DNA of 64,000 nucleotides from Batrachochytrium dendrobatidis JAM81 (lineage: Eukaryota; Chytridiomycota; Chytridiomycetes; Rhizophydiales), in the NCBI RefSeq assembly GCF_000203795.2, contig NW_006281112.1, forward strand, positions 628,291 to 692,290, in the 5' to 3' direction. Both the position numbers and the translations under genes were made by a program. Under the pieces are notes generated by a model. It had not been told where the DNA came from. It did not search any database and saw nothing but the letters and a program-made list of their open reading frames with translations. How positions within the stretch are numbered: the first letter of the stretch is position 1; the number at the start of each line of letters is the position of its first letter. Positions 53,904 through 63,738 of the stretch are shown here, one piece after another.

Positions 53904-55861
53904 TTAGTCTTGGTCACAGCTTTTTCCAACATAGATGCAGCAAATGTCCATGCGAGTGCATCCAGAAGTAGGTTTAGGACCACGAGTAGTGGTCAAAGGT
54001 GGAGGTGAACCGCTACTACATTCTGCTGGAACAGAGAAATCGTTTGTGTAATCTGCTGCATTTACTCCCAGACCACGTTTGGCGAATCCCTTCCAAATCT
54101 CGCACTTGTTGGCCCCATTATAATAGGCTGCATCGGACGCAATAATGGCATCACGAGCATTGACCAAGCTAGGACTGCATGGCTGATGCATCAATCCACC
54201 CATCACATTCTGCATAGCAACAATGTTGCCAGCCTTGCCCTTGGCATCGTAGAGATTGGTAGAAAATCCACTCTTGGTGACCAAGTTCCAGTAAACTTCC
54301 CAAAGCATGGTTGCCCACACCTCACCAGCCTCGTGCAGCTCTGTGCGGGTTTTAAGGTCGCCATATGTCAAAGGGTTGATTTTCATGTCCGTAGTGTAAG
54401 GATGCGAGCGAATACCTTCGGGTTTATTAATAACATACGCTCCAAGGATAACTGGCGTGTCGGCTTAGTCGGATTCTTTGGCAGTCACGATCATGGCAAA
54501 TATGTCGGACCAACCTTCGCTCATACCTCTAGTTTCATGGCCCGACATGCACAAAGGCGCCAAAGATCCACCTGTCAAACGAGTCGAAACACCATGACCA
54601 TATTCGTGCAAAGGAACTTGATTGTCCAAACCACCACTGCGGTTAGGCTTGACGCGGGTAAATCGGAACATTTTCATTTTACCAGGCTGGCCATCAGAAG
54701 GTGTCAGGAATACAGCATCGTTGGCACTCGACGAGTCCAGAATGCTAATACTGATAGCATCACCGCCTTTACCGCCCTTTTCAAAGTTGTCATTTTGGAA
54801 ATTACCTGCAGCCTCGGTGAAACCATACTGGTATGTGATATCGTGCATCAGGTTGCCAATATAAAACAAATTTACAGCAGCTGCCTGCATGTTGTCTGGA
54901 TCGTTGGGATCAGCTTCTGGATTGAATTTAGTGTCAAACACACCATCAATGCCGGTTCCTGGAGCTGGCGGTGATTTTGTAAAGTCGACAGCATTAACGT
55001 TGTTACCCTGAGTGGCAGTTCCGTTTGTCCATCCGTTGGGCGACGATGGTTTGTATTCTGGATCTTTGATGTCTGAAAACCCACCGTCATTGGGATTGAA
55101 ACCAGGAACTTGGATAGCCTTGTATGTTGCACGATGGGCGAAATCAACAGCCTGGATCAGTTTGCCTAGTATCAATCCATTTACATTCAGATTAGTGCTG
55201 ATTCCACAAAAATCAATACCTGAACCCAAAATACCATACCAGTGTTAGCATCGGCCCAGACTTGGATCCAAGAATTAACATCCTTGTCGCGAAGCTGAAA
55301 TTTGTAAGCATACACAAGCGTGCCATCTCCTTGTTGAACATACTCCAATTCGTAATCAAACTCGGTATGAACGAGCAAGCCCTTGGCCTTGGACACAATA
55401 TCAGCAACCTGCTCAAACGTCAGTTTGGTTTTGGGTTCCGCAATTGAAAGCTCACTTTTGGCAAAATGGCTTTCAGTACCAAACGAAGCAGAGTACGAGA
55501 CAATCTGGCCGTCCTGGATATGGACTGCGGCTTGGTGATTGGCTACACGTGCATTATTAACCATGTGTGCACCATATATGTGTGTTACACCTGCGCCGTC
55601 TGTGAAATTATTGTAAACCTTGAACTCGTTAGGTGTGAGATTGAGTTTGTCACAGAGATACGCAACACCAGTTTTGACTGGATCAGCACTGGACGAAGCC
55701 ATGAGGCTGGATGAATGTTCATAAGGAATCTGCTGGTAAGTGGATTTGGGAAAGTAGAATGGAAGATCGTCAACGGCATCTTGTGTGGACGGAATGGTTG
55801 GAACTGCAAAAACTGCAGAGGTGGCAAGAGCAAGAACAAGAGCAACAGTAGAAACAAACAT
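53904..55861 (-). pseudogene. Fungalysin (M36) metalloprotease gene with internal stop codon
   Basis: Two exons (55861-55240 and 55165-53904) would give 627 codons, the normal fungalysin size. Signal peptide: MFVSTVALVLALATSAVFAV. The FTP/propeptide region follows (FKVYNNFTDGAGVTHIYGAH). The catalytic domain has NLFYIGNLMHDITYQYGF, the zinc motif HEYGHGVSTRL and GMSEGWSDIFAM, with the third zinc ligand Glu. The frame is collinear with the family to MIVTAKESD, where TAA (54467-54465, codon 441) interrupts it. It then resumes as ADTPVILGAYVINKPEGIRS and continues to a Cys-rich end (CTRMDICCIYVGKSC). The intron in NT/GKLIQ fits in phase, and no intron could skip the stop. Either a nonsense mutation, a sequence error or stop readthrough is possible. 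M36 enzymes degrade extracellular host protein in pathogenic fungi. Confidence 0.85.
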
Positions 55862-56581
55862 TTTAATGTGGTGTGTCCATGTTTGATTGTGTGATATGTT
55901 CAAGTTGTGCATGTATTGGATCAGTCCAGTGTGTATTGTAGTTGTTTGATACACGATGATCATGCATAGCTCAGTCATGGTATGCATTGTTGGAATCCAT
56001 CACTGTGTATCTGGATGATCATGTCGACACTGGATGCGCGATATCAACAATTGTAATATAGTATACTGCTGCAAATATCATGATTATCACATTCCATTGG
56101 TGTGATCATATTGCACCAATCAACCAGTATACGATCACTGCATACATCAACATGCGATATTTGACACACGACAGAGTTGATACTGCGACTGAGTGTGTGA
56201 TCAGTCAAGCTATTGATGCAACCATTTTGATACCACAATCAGCGAGTCAAATCAGTCAAATTGGTCGGATCTGATATCAACACACATGACTATTGTTGGT
56301 ATTGGTGTTGCATGTGTCAATACGACATGACAAGCAATATCATATTGACACAATACACACATGCATGCCAGCATCATCAATGTGTACAACTATGCAATAT
56401 ACAATCAACTGTATTGTATTGGAAATACAAATGTCAATGTACACTATGATATCATGCCAATCAAGACAGTGTACAATGATCAGATATAATGCGTGCACAT
56501 CCAATATCAAGTGGTGGTTGTATTTTATTCAAACAAAAATACAATAAACACGGTTGAAATCAGTCCAGATTGACATTCCGA

Positions 56582-57481
56582 TCAATCAAATGAGTCATCT
56601 GAATCATCAGGGTTGGACGGATTCGAAAATGGGTTGGGCTCATTTTTAGATTTGGGAGTGTCCTGTGTACGAGAAGATCCGAAAAAAGTTTCCCATAAAC
56701 TAGAAAAAAACCCTTGTGTACTGGATGATGTTTGAGTGGGTTGGACTGTAGATGTTTTACTTGATGATGGACTTTCATGATGTTGTGATGAACTCTGGGT
56801 TCCACTAGTGGAGGCTTGCTCGGATCCTGGCTGTTTGTTTAGTCGGAGAGTGAGAGATTTGTAGATATTTTCAACAAAACTGGGATTGAATTTCAGAAAT
56901 TCCACGTAAAGATAAAGTAAGTCCATATCCAGATCATCTCCAAAAAAACGCTCTGCAAGCTCTGCTTTGTTTGCATACGTTTGCAAACTAAAGACAAGGA
57001 AGTCGCGATTGAATTTCCGATACTTTTTTTCAAGCTCTTCAAGCTTTTCTCTTTCTTCTTGAAGCTTCAGTTTAAAACTTTGAACCTTTTCTTCATACGC
57101 TGGATCATTATTGTTGTGTTGAGATTTATGCACCAGCGTCGAATATTTCTTATTCAGCTGTTTTATCAACTCTTGTTGATGAAGTTTTTCAGATCCGGCC
57201 AAGTCACACGCTTTCTCCATTTCTTCATGTTCTCGATCCATTTGTAGGTATCCTTCGATTAAGCTTACATCACTCTCTGAAAGTTGACTAAGATCAACTA
57301 AATTTGCAGCTTCTTCATAAGAAATTGTCCGATACTCAGATTCAGTACTTGTAGTTGCAGTGGGAATGGCGGCTGAAGTGCTAGATTCGGCACTTTTAGC
57401 TGCACTGGGATTGACTGGGTTGGCTGTAGTAACCGAGCAAGCAAGCAAGATCGATGACAATACAGCAACTGCAAGTTTCAT
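56582..57481 (-). CDS. Secreted helical protein in block A (candidate effector)
   Basis: A single-exon gene of about 299 residues; I start at the Met of MKLAVAVLSSILLACSVTTA because it begins a signal peptide and lies 65 bases after a TATA box. The mature part opens NPVNPSAAKSAESSTSAA, then has an acidic helical region with a long coiled coil (KLKLQEEREKLEELEKKYRK), FLKFNPSFVENIYKSL, and a Ser/Thr/Gln-rich tail ending DSDDSFD. No enzyme domain or Cys pattern is recognised. Its signal peptide, first about 15 mature residues and flanks match the gene at 62538-63440, but the bodies do not align. I infer a fast-evolving secreted family. Confidence 0.65.
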   Translation of the reverse strand: MKLAVAVLSSILLACSVTTANPVNPSAAKSAESSTSAAIPTATTSTESEYRTISYEEAANLVDLSQLSESDVSLIEGYLQMDREHEEMEKACDLAGSEKLHQQELIKQLNKKYSTLVHKSQHNNNDPAYEEKVQSFKLKLQEEREKLEELEKKYRKFNRDFLVFSLQTYANKAELAERFFGDDLDMDLLYLYVEFLKFNPSFVENIYKSLTLRLNKQPGSEQASTSGTQSSSQHHESPSSSKTSTVQPTQTSSSTQGFFSSLWETFFGSSRTQDTPKSKNEPNPFSNPSNPDDSDDSFD

Positions 57482-57540
57482 TTTACTGATTTGGTTGAGC
57501 AAGTTGTAATGTCATTCAACAAGTCTGGTTTTGGATTGTA

Positions 57541-57546
57541 TTTATA
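57541..57546 (-). promoter_or_regulatory. TATA box of block A secreted gene
   Basis: GGATATAAATAC on the minus strand, 65 bases from TATAAA to the ATG at 57481. The same box and spacing occur in block B. Confidence 0.5.
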
Positions 57547-57740
57547 TCCGTTATTGAATGTATCAGATTAAAAGCATATCGAGTGACCGTTTTAGGAATC
57601 AGTGTTGTCAGTGTTGTCAGGGTTGGTGTTGATTTGCTATCAGCGTCAAATTTTTAAATGGCCCTTTATATGATAATCCGCAGGTTTGATTTAGCCGCTG
57701 CTTGATTATGCATTCGAATATGATTGTGTAATGCTGTACA

Positions 57741-58003
57741 AACAACTGGTAAATCAGATTGTCAATTACAGGTCAAGTATGACGATGGAATGTCAGTCAT
57801 TCAGGTATTGGATGATCAAAGGGTCGTAAAAGCATCATCCAATCGACATGAACATCAATATGATATTATGAATAGGGAGAATTATATTGTCTAGTTTGAT
57901 AGTTGCTCACTACAAGCAATCAAATAACCCTGTATAGTCGGTTAACCTAGAAGGGCTAGGGTTGGTTTGCTATACAAGAATACAAATACAATACATTCAG
58001 TTT
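57741..58003. other. Divergent promoter region
   Basis: The remaining gap between the block A gene and the next plus-strand gene. It contains GGGCTAGGGTTGG near 57952. No gene is seen. Confidence 0.35.
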
Positions 58004-58009
58004 TATAAT
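58004..58009 (+). promoter_or_regulatory. TATA-like box before repeat-bearing secreted gene
   Basis: TATAAT in TTTTATAATCG, 60 bases before the ATG at 58069. Confidence 0.4.
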
Positions 58010-58068
58010 CGACATCAGCTTCAGCGCTCAGTTTTTCCATCAATTGTTTAAACCCATTGACCAGTCTG

Positions 58069-58779
58069 ATGAGACTGATCAATATTTTATTTGTACTGAG
58101 CGCAGCAGCAACCGCTAATGCAATACTGATCCCGACTGATAACGATGATTCACCCAAAGTATCAAGCACCTCCAGCCAAGTGTCTGGCCCCACTAATGAA
58201 CCCAGTCCAGGCACTTCCGACGACTGGCAACAGCCAATGGATATAGTCGGCTCAAGTACTTTTAATGAAGACTGGAAAAAACTATTTGATCAGATTAATT
58301 TAAACACTCCCAACCAAGGCCAGCAACAGACAATTGATGTAGCTAGTCCAAGTAGTTCCAATCAAGGCCGGCAACAACTAATGGACCAACCTGGACCAAA
58401 TACTTTTAAACAGGGTCGAAAACGCCAAATGGATAGAGATGATCCAAGCACTCTCAAACGAGTACGGAAACAACCAATGGATGATGTCAAGACTGTTTCA
58501 AATCGAAAGACTAGTTTGGTAAAAGCATCTCAGATTATTACTAAACTAAAGGAGAAATTTAGAGAAGCTAAACAGATGGAAAGGAAAACATATCAAGCCT
58601 ATACTAGTTATGAAGTCATTGGATTCAGACAAAGAATAGCATTAGTAACAGGTCAAGATATATCTGGATCAACGTACGATCCAGAGGTTGAAAAGCAATT
58701 GAAACAAGATTATGAAAAGGCAAGCAAAGAAGTAAACGATATAGGACAAAAACTAAGATTTATGAAAAGGCATGTTTAA
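58069..58779 (+). CDS. Secreted protein with internal repeats (candidate effector)
   Basis: A single-exon gene of 236 residues from MRLINILFVLSAAATANAIL, a clean signal peptide; an in-frame Met four codons upstream is less likely. Residues about 50-140 hold at least four imperfect units built on a Gly-Arg/Gln ... Met/Ile-Asp core: DDWQQPMDIVG, NQGQQQTIDVAS, NQGRQQLMDQPGP, KQGRKRQMDRDDP and LKRVRKQPMDDV. The C-terminal about 85 residues are basic and helical (IITKLKEKFREAKQMERKTY, YEKASKEVNDIGQKLRFMKR). There is no Cys in the mature part and no known domain. Context suggests the same accessory secreted set as its neighbours. Confidence 0.65.
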   Translation: MRLINILFVLSAAATANAILIPTDNDDSPKVSSTSSQVSGPTNEPSPGTSDDWQQPMDIVGSSTFNEDWKKLFDQINLNTPNQGQQQTIDVASPSSSNQGRQQLMDQPGPNTFKQGRKRQMDRDDPSTLKRVRKQPMDDVKTVSNRKTSLVKASQIITKLKEKFREAKQMERKTYQAYTSYEVIGFRQRIALVTGQDISGSTYDPEVEKQLKQDYEKASKEVNDIGQKLRFMKRHV

Positions 58780-60217
58780 ATTTGGATTGATGATGTGTCG
58801 ATGATTTTGATTTTGAATAAATTTAAACTTTCTGATGTGTTGATGTTTGTCGAGTATTGTGAATGGGCCAACAACCATATCATTGATTGTATATTGTGTT
58901 GGGTATTACATCAACAGTTACTGGATTGTTGATTGATACATTGACAGTTTGTTCCATATACATCAATGACATGATAACAACCAGTGTTGATTGTAACTAT
59001 CAGTTGGACTTGCAATCACTTGCCAGTTGCATGATACTTGAGACATTAGTAGTGTGTGATCGCAGGCATTTCTGAATAGTTTATAATAATCAGAAACTCT
59101 CAATGACATTTGAACTGGGATTCATATAGCTTTGTTGGTTTCATCCACTATATAAACACACTCTCTTTCCTCTCTTAATAAAACAACGCAATCAGTCATT
59201 GGTTCATTCCTTCACATCTTTGATCTACTGTAACAAACTTTCCAATAATAACAACTATCGATATGTCGTCAGATGTCCACAATCTACAGTTTGAATGTTT
59301 CAAGGTGAATGTACTTGTTACTTGTAGCACAATAGACTGCAGCATTGTCTTTAATGTTGTGCACATTTGGTGAATACAAGTACAGTTGGATGTCACGGAT
59401 AGCAACAATCGACATGACAGTGGACACTATTGGACATGTACACTGCAATGTGACTGTCAGCAACCATCGCCATCAGTGTGTATCATGTGTTTAAAAAGTA
59501 CTCGCATGCATTGGATTCAACACCACGTTTGTGATCGGGTTTGATTTGTATTGTATTGGTGGTGTTGTTTTGCATATATCAGTAGATTGTGTGCTGATTT
59601 GAATGACATGATCATCCATTATGGTTCATGTACACGATGACAATCTGACCTGTTGACACGGCCAGTTTGTTGAACGACCTGCCAATCTCCAATTCAATTA
59701 TAGTACAACATCACTCATTCGATGTAGCAGTGACAGATTGCCGAGTTTGATGTTGATCATGTTGTGACACAATCAGCAATGTTTGATGTGTACAGTCTAC
59801 ATTGACCTAAAATGATTGTGCAGTCATACCAACGGAAAAGTCATGGTTTTGAAATACTGCAACAACAGGTTGTTTGATGCTGTTGTGTCCGAGTGATCCA
59901 AAACATGACCAATTGAACAATCAGTCAAATATTTGGTACACAGTAACAGTATATGCTGTGATAATGGATTGTATGTGTGATGACAACTATTCATAATCAG
60001 GGTGACAATCTGACATTACCTGATTATTAGATATATCACCGCAATTGGAGAGATCAACACAGCATACTACCGAGGTTGATTAAACACCAACAGTGATGCT
60101 TGTATATTGATCCACCCTACAGGGTGTTTTTGGGTTTGTACGCCCTACATGGTGCTTTGGCTTTTTGTGGTCGTTCATTTGAAAATTGTTGATTGTCACC
60201 CTTGAAACTGCCGTCAT
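58780..60217. other. Gene-poor region, about 1.4 kb
   Basis: Rich in TGTTGAT, CAACAGT and GTGTGAT words. Near 59148 a CACTATATAAACAC box is followed at 59264 by ATG and a 14-codon frame (MSSDVHNLQFECFK) that ends at a GTGAAT donor-like site. This could be the first exon of an unseen gene, but no continuation was found. At 60115-60128 CACCCTACAGGGTG is a short perfect inverted repeat. Nothing else is supported. Confidence 0.4.
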
Positions 60218-60224
60218 TATAAAA
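60218..60224 (+). promoter_or_regulatory. TATA box of the aspartyl-protease-like gene
   Basis: TATAAAA about 50 bases before the ATG at 60274. Confidence 0.5.
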
Positions 60225-60273
60225 CAGCAGTCATGTATCAAATCCAAAGCCTTTCATCACACTACTCGATACA

Positions 60274-61932
60274 ATGTTGATTACTCTAGAATGCGTTATA
60301 CTTGCGTTACAAGCGGTTGCTGCAGTTCGACTTGAATTAGAATCACCAATTGAAAGTGCCAGTCCATCAAATAATAGACTGTCAAAACGATCACCCGTTG
60401 AATTGGATGGTGATATCATAAAATGTTACACAATGAAGTTCAATGTTGATGGAGTCAATGTATGTATCATGCCATGTCATGCATTGTAGTTTGATATCAA
60501 TTTGTACCACGTTGAATCAATCTCACACTTGTTTAAAATAGTTGAATTTACGAGTCGATTCAACAGTTTCTGATATAATGGTACCACTTCCTAGTTCAAG
60601 CAACGATGTAGGTTTGGCTATACAAAGTATTACAAGTGGAGAACCTGTTGCTATAAATTACAAAGGCAAAGAGTATAAAGGAGTTACTTCCACAGCCGAT
60701 GTGACGATTCCGGGTACTAGGATAACTGGCATCAACTTACCAGTAATAGCAGTTGAAAAACAATCACCAGATCTAGTTGGTATCGATCCAAATTTTGATG
60801 GAATATTTGGGTTTGCCTATTCCTCGTTGTCAAAACAACATTCACAAATCACTGCGATGGATAGTTTGTACAATGATGATGTCATTCCCAATAACGAGGT
60901 TAGTCTTCAACTATGTCCGTATGATATTCTGCATGAAAGTTTCATCAATATAGGAAACACGGATATAACTCCAAAATGTGGAACGGATGGAAAAAGTGTT
61001 GCATGGGTACAATCGCCATCAAACAGTTACTTTAGTGTCAACATCAAGAATATACTAGTCAATGACGAACCAGTGAATCTGCCTGCTGAATTCCAAAAAA
61101 AGAAAAGAAAAAATGGACGTACTTTGTACTCTGTTGTGGAAACATGCTTTTTATATATGCGTTTTCCTAAAGTAGTCGTGGAAACGCTAGTTGATGCTAT
61201 TCTTGATAGTAATGCGATCACTATCAACAATAATATGCTTGAGCGCAAGCTCAATGATAAAGAAATTGAAGACATATTTTGGAAACATTATCTAATGTCT
61301 GAAAAATACTTTCGTACTGGTTGGGACAAGCTGCCAACGCTTTCAATTGTAATGTTTGCTGAAAACCCCGTAACTGATGACAATCGCGATTCCGTTGTAG
61401 AGATCAAATTGGGTCCTAGAGACTATATGCAGAGAGTTGGTTTTGAAAAATGTAAGTATTTGACAATTGTATGCAATGTGTGTTGTTTGATTAACCTGAC
61501 TAATGTACATGTTGGATTATAGTTGCGTTTGCTGTAAAAGCTGGTTCAAATGATCATGCAGTTCTCGGTGTATCATTTATGACTCGACTTAAATTGACAT
61601 TTGATCGAAAACATAAACGCACTGGGTTTGGTCCTGGATGTGGATGCGAACTCTCGACTGATGGATATCCTACTATTTCAAACGGTTATCGAGTGCTCTG
61701 GCCATTACCACGGTAAGCTGCTTGATATTGATGTGTGAATGTGTAGATTGATATATTGATCACCAATTTGATGCATGCTGTTAGATTGCCTGAACAACCA
61801 ACTACTTCAGGTTCAGATGGCACATTTATTCGCAGAAGGAAACCATCAACTACAACTGATCAAAGAGTCGTGTCTGAAAAAACTCACCACACTGTCAACA
61901 GTCACAAACAGACTCACGATAAACTCGACTGA
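60274..61932 (+). CDS. Secreted pepsin-like (A1) protein lacking both catalytic motifs
   Basis: Four exons join in phase: 60274-60459, 60542-61451, 61523-61712 and 61785-61932, for 477 residues. Signal peptide: MLITLECVILALQAVAA, then a short propeptide ending RLSKRSPVELDG (dibasic). Pepsin-fold markers are FDGIFGFAYSSLSKQ, EVSLQLCP, ESFINIGNTD and TRLKLTFDRKHKRTGFGP. At the first active-site position, where the family has Asp-Thr-Gly, it reads LRVDSTVSDIMVPL. At the second it reads LYSVVETCFLYMRFPKVVVE, with Glu-Thr-Cys for Asp-Thr/Ser-Gly. Both sites are thus altered, predicting a non-catalytic homologue. A basic Ser/Thr-rich tail (FIRRRKPSTTTDQRV) follows. A binding, inhibitor-titrating or regulatory role is possible but unproven; decay is an alternative, although all exons stay open. 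Confidence 0.82.
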
Positions 61933-62537
61933 ATACAATTCATTAGTGACAAACTGATACTATACGTATTTTTAATGTGGTGTATTCATGTTTGATTGTG
62001 TGATATGTTCAAGCCGTGCATGTATTGGATCAGTGCAATATGGTATACTGCTGCAAGTATATGATTATCACATTCCATTAGTATGTGTGATCATATCGCA
62101 CCAATCGACCAGTATACGATCATTGGATACATCAACATGTGCATAATGACCATATTGTTGGCATTGTATATTCAACATGTGATATTTGACACACGACAAA
62201 GTTGATACTGCGACTGATATGTGTGATCAGTCAGGCTATTGATGCAACCATATCGACACCACAATCAACCAGTCAAACCAGTCAAATTGGTCGGATCTGA
62301 TATCAACACATTACTATTGTTGGTATTGGTGTTGCATGTGTCAATACGACATGACAAGCAATATCATATCGACACAGTACACATATGCATGTCAGCATCA
62401 TTAATGCATACTATGATATGATACCAACCAAGACAGTGTACAATGATCAAATATAATGCATGCAAATCCAATTTTATTGTAAATTAAACCAGAAATACAA
62501 TTGAATTGGTTGAAACAAGTCCAGATTAACATTCCAG

Positions 62538-63440
62538 TCAATTGGATGGACCGCCACGTCTGGATCGCTGAAAAGATGATCCAAATCTAGTGATAAACTT
62601 GGAGGAAGCTCTCCGCATACTGAAAGTACTCTTCCGATTAGATTTATATCTAGATTCTTCATCGGATGAATCATCAGATTCTTCTGATGACTCTTCTGAT
62701 GATTCTTCGTCCGATGATTCAAAATCTCTGCGTTTTCGTCGACCACCAGATTTTCGATGCTTTCGTCGACCATCAGATTTTCGATGTTTTCGTCGGTCAC
62801 CAGATTTTCGATGCTTTCGTCGACTAGATTTTTTACCAATACTCTTGTATTTTAATAATTGCTTTTCAAAATAATCTTTAACAGAAGGCCTTTCTTTGAT
62901 AAGCGAAGTTTGGTGAGCAACTGATGCAAGATTCAGAGGGGTTCCGAAAACGAAACTCACAATCCGTTTATCGTTTTCCCATTCCTTTTCTACAAGACGA
63001 GTAATCTCGGACTGGCAATCATCAAGGCTTTTTCGAAGTTTGCCAAATTTGGAATCTTGAGCTTCAAGATCAGGCTTAGTCTTTTCAGTTTTACCATATT
63101 TTGGATTGCCATTGCCTTTTTGAGCTTCACTTTTCAGATTTTCAAGATCTTTTTCGTAGCCCATTAGCACTTGATATCGACTGTCGTATCGAGATTTTAA
63201 CGGGCCATACATTTTTTCTTGCTGATTACGAGCATCCTGTATCAGTATGTGTTTTTTGAGCAAATACTTGATCTCATCTGGAATTGGACTAAGATTATCT
63301 ATGCCTATACCGTTTGTACTGGAAGTGTCGGCTGAAGTGCTAGCTCCAGTATTTTTAGCTGCACTGGGATTGACTGGGCTGGCTGTAGTAGCTGAACAAA
63401 CAAACAGGATCGATGACAATACAGCAACTGCGAGTTTCAT
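62538..63440 (-). CDS. Secreted protein with basic repeats and acidic Ser tail, block B (candidate effector)
   Basis: A single-exon gene of 300 residues starting at MKLAVAVLSSILFVCSATTA, a signal peptide nearly identical to that of the block A gene. The mature start SPVNPSAAKNTGASTSAD is also shared; then the sequences part. The middle is charged and helical (YQVLMGYEKDLENLKSEAQK, LDDCQSEITRLVEKEWEND). Near residues 205-240 there are four tandem units of the form RRKHRKSGD/RRKHRKSDG. An acidic Ser block follows (SSDEESSEESSEESDDSSDE) and then a basic Ser/Arg tail ending RSRRGGPSN. The basic repeats resemble nuclear-localisation or nucleic-acid-binding sequences, but nothing here proves either. 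No enzyme domain is seen. Confidence 0.65.
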   Translation of the reverse strand: MKLAVAVLSSILFVCSATTASPVNPSAAKNTGASTSADTSSTNGIGIDNLSPIPDEIKYLLKKHILIQDARNQQEKMYGPLKSRYDSRYQVLMGYEKDLENLKSEAQKGNGNPKYGKTEKTKPDLEAQDSKFGKLRKSLDDCQSEITRLVEKEWENDKRIVSFVFGTPLNLASVAHQTSLIKERPSVKDYFEKQLLKYKSIGKKSSRRKHRKSGDRRKHRKSDGRRKHRKSGGRRKRRDFESSDEESSEESSEESDDSSDEESRYKSNRKSTFSMRRASSKFITRFGSSFQRSRRGGPSN

Positions 63441-63499
63441 TCTACTGGTTTGATTGAGCAAGTTGTAATGTCATTCAACAAGTCGGTTTTTGAACTGTA

Positions 63500-63505
63500 T
63501 TTATA
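63500..63505 (-). promoter_or_regulatory. TATA box of block B secreted gene
   Basis: GGATATAAATAC on the minus strand, 65 bases from TATAAA to the ATG at 63440, identical in sequence and spacing to block A. Confidence 0.5.
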
Positions 63506-63726
63506 TCCATTATTGAATAAATGATATTAAAAGCATATTCCTTGAATGGTCGTTTTAAGGGTTAGTATTACTGTCAGGGTTGAATGGTGATTTGTTGTCA
63601 ATGCCAAACTTTGAAGAGTCTCCCTTTATATGTTGACCTGTAACCTTGGCTGAGCTGCTATCTGACCATACATTCGAATATCATATGGTTGGCTATGCAG
63701 TCCCACCCTAAAATGGCTATGGTCAA

Positions 63727-63738
63727 GGGTTAGGGTTA
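63727..63738. repeat. Short interstitial telomere-like sequence
   Basis: GGGTTAGGGTTA, two units of the TTAGGG repeat used at most fungal telomeres. The rest of the sequence to the window end (63691-64000) holds no recognised gene. Confidence 0.4.

Larger units (their letters stand above)
55862..57740. repeat. Duplicated block A (with secreted gene)
   Basis: About 1.9 kb similar to 61970-63690. Shared landmarks in order: TTTTAATGTGGTGT, TTTGATTGTGTGATATGTTC, ATGATTATCACATTCCATT, AGTCAAATTGGTCGGATCTG, GTCAATACGACATGACAAGC, AGTCCAGATT near the gene 3' end, the signal-peptide region, the TTTATATCC promoter and CATTCGAATAT at the far end. The left limit coincides with the first codons of the M36 gene. 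Confidence 0.75.
61970..63690. repeat. Duplicated block B (with secreted gene)
   Basis: Counterpart of block A at 55862-57740, in the same orientation. It starts 38 bases after the stop of the pepsin-like gene, so sequence that is the upstream region of the M36 gene in block A here follows a different gene. Similarity is high in the intergenic left half and in the promoter, and poor through the mature coding part. Confidence 0.75.
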
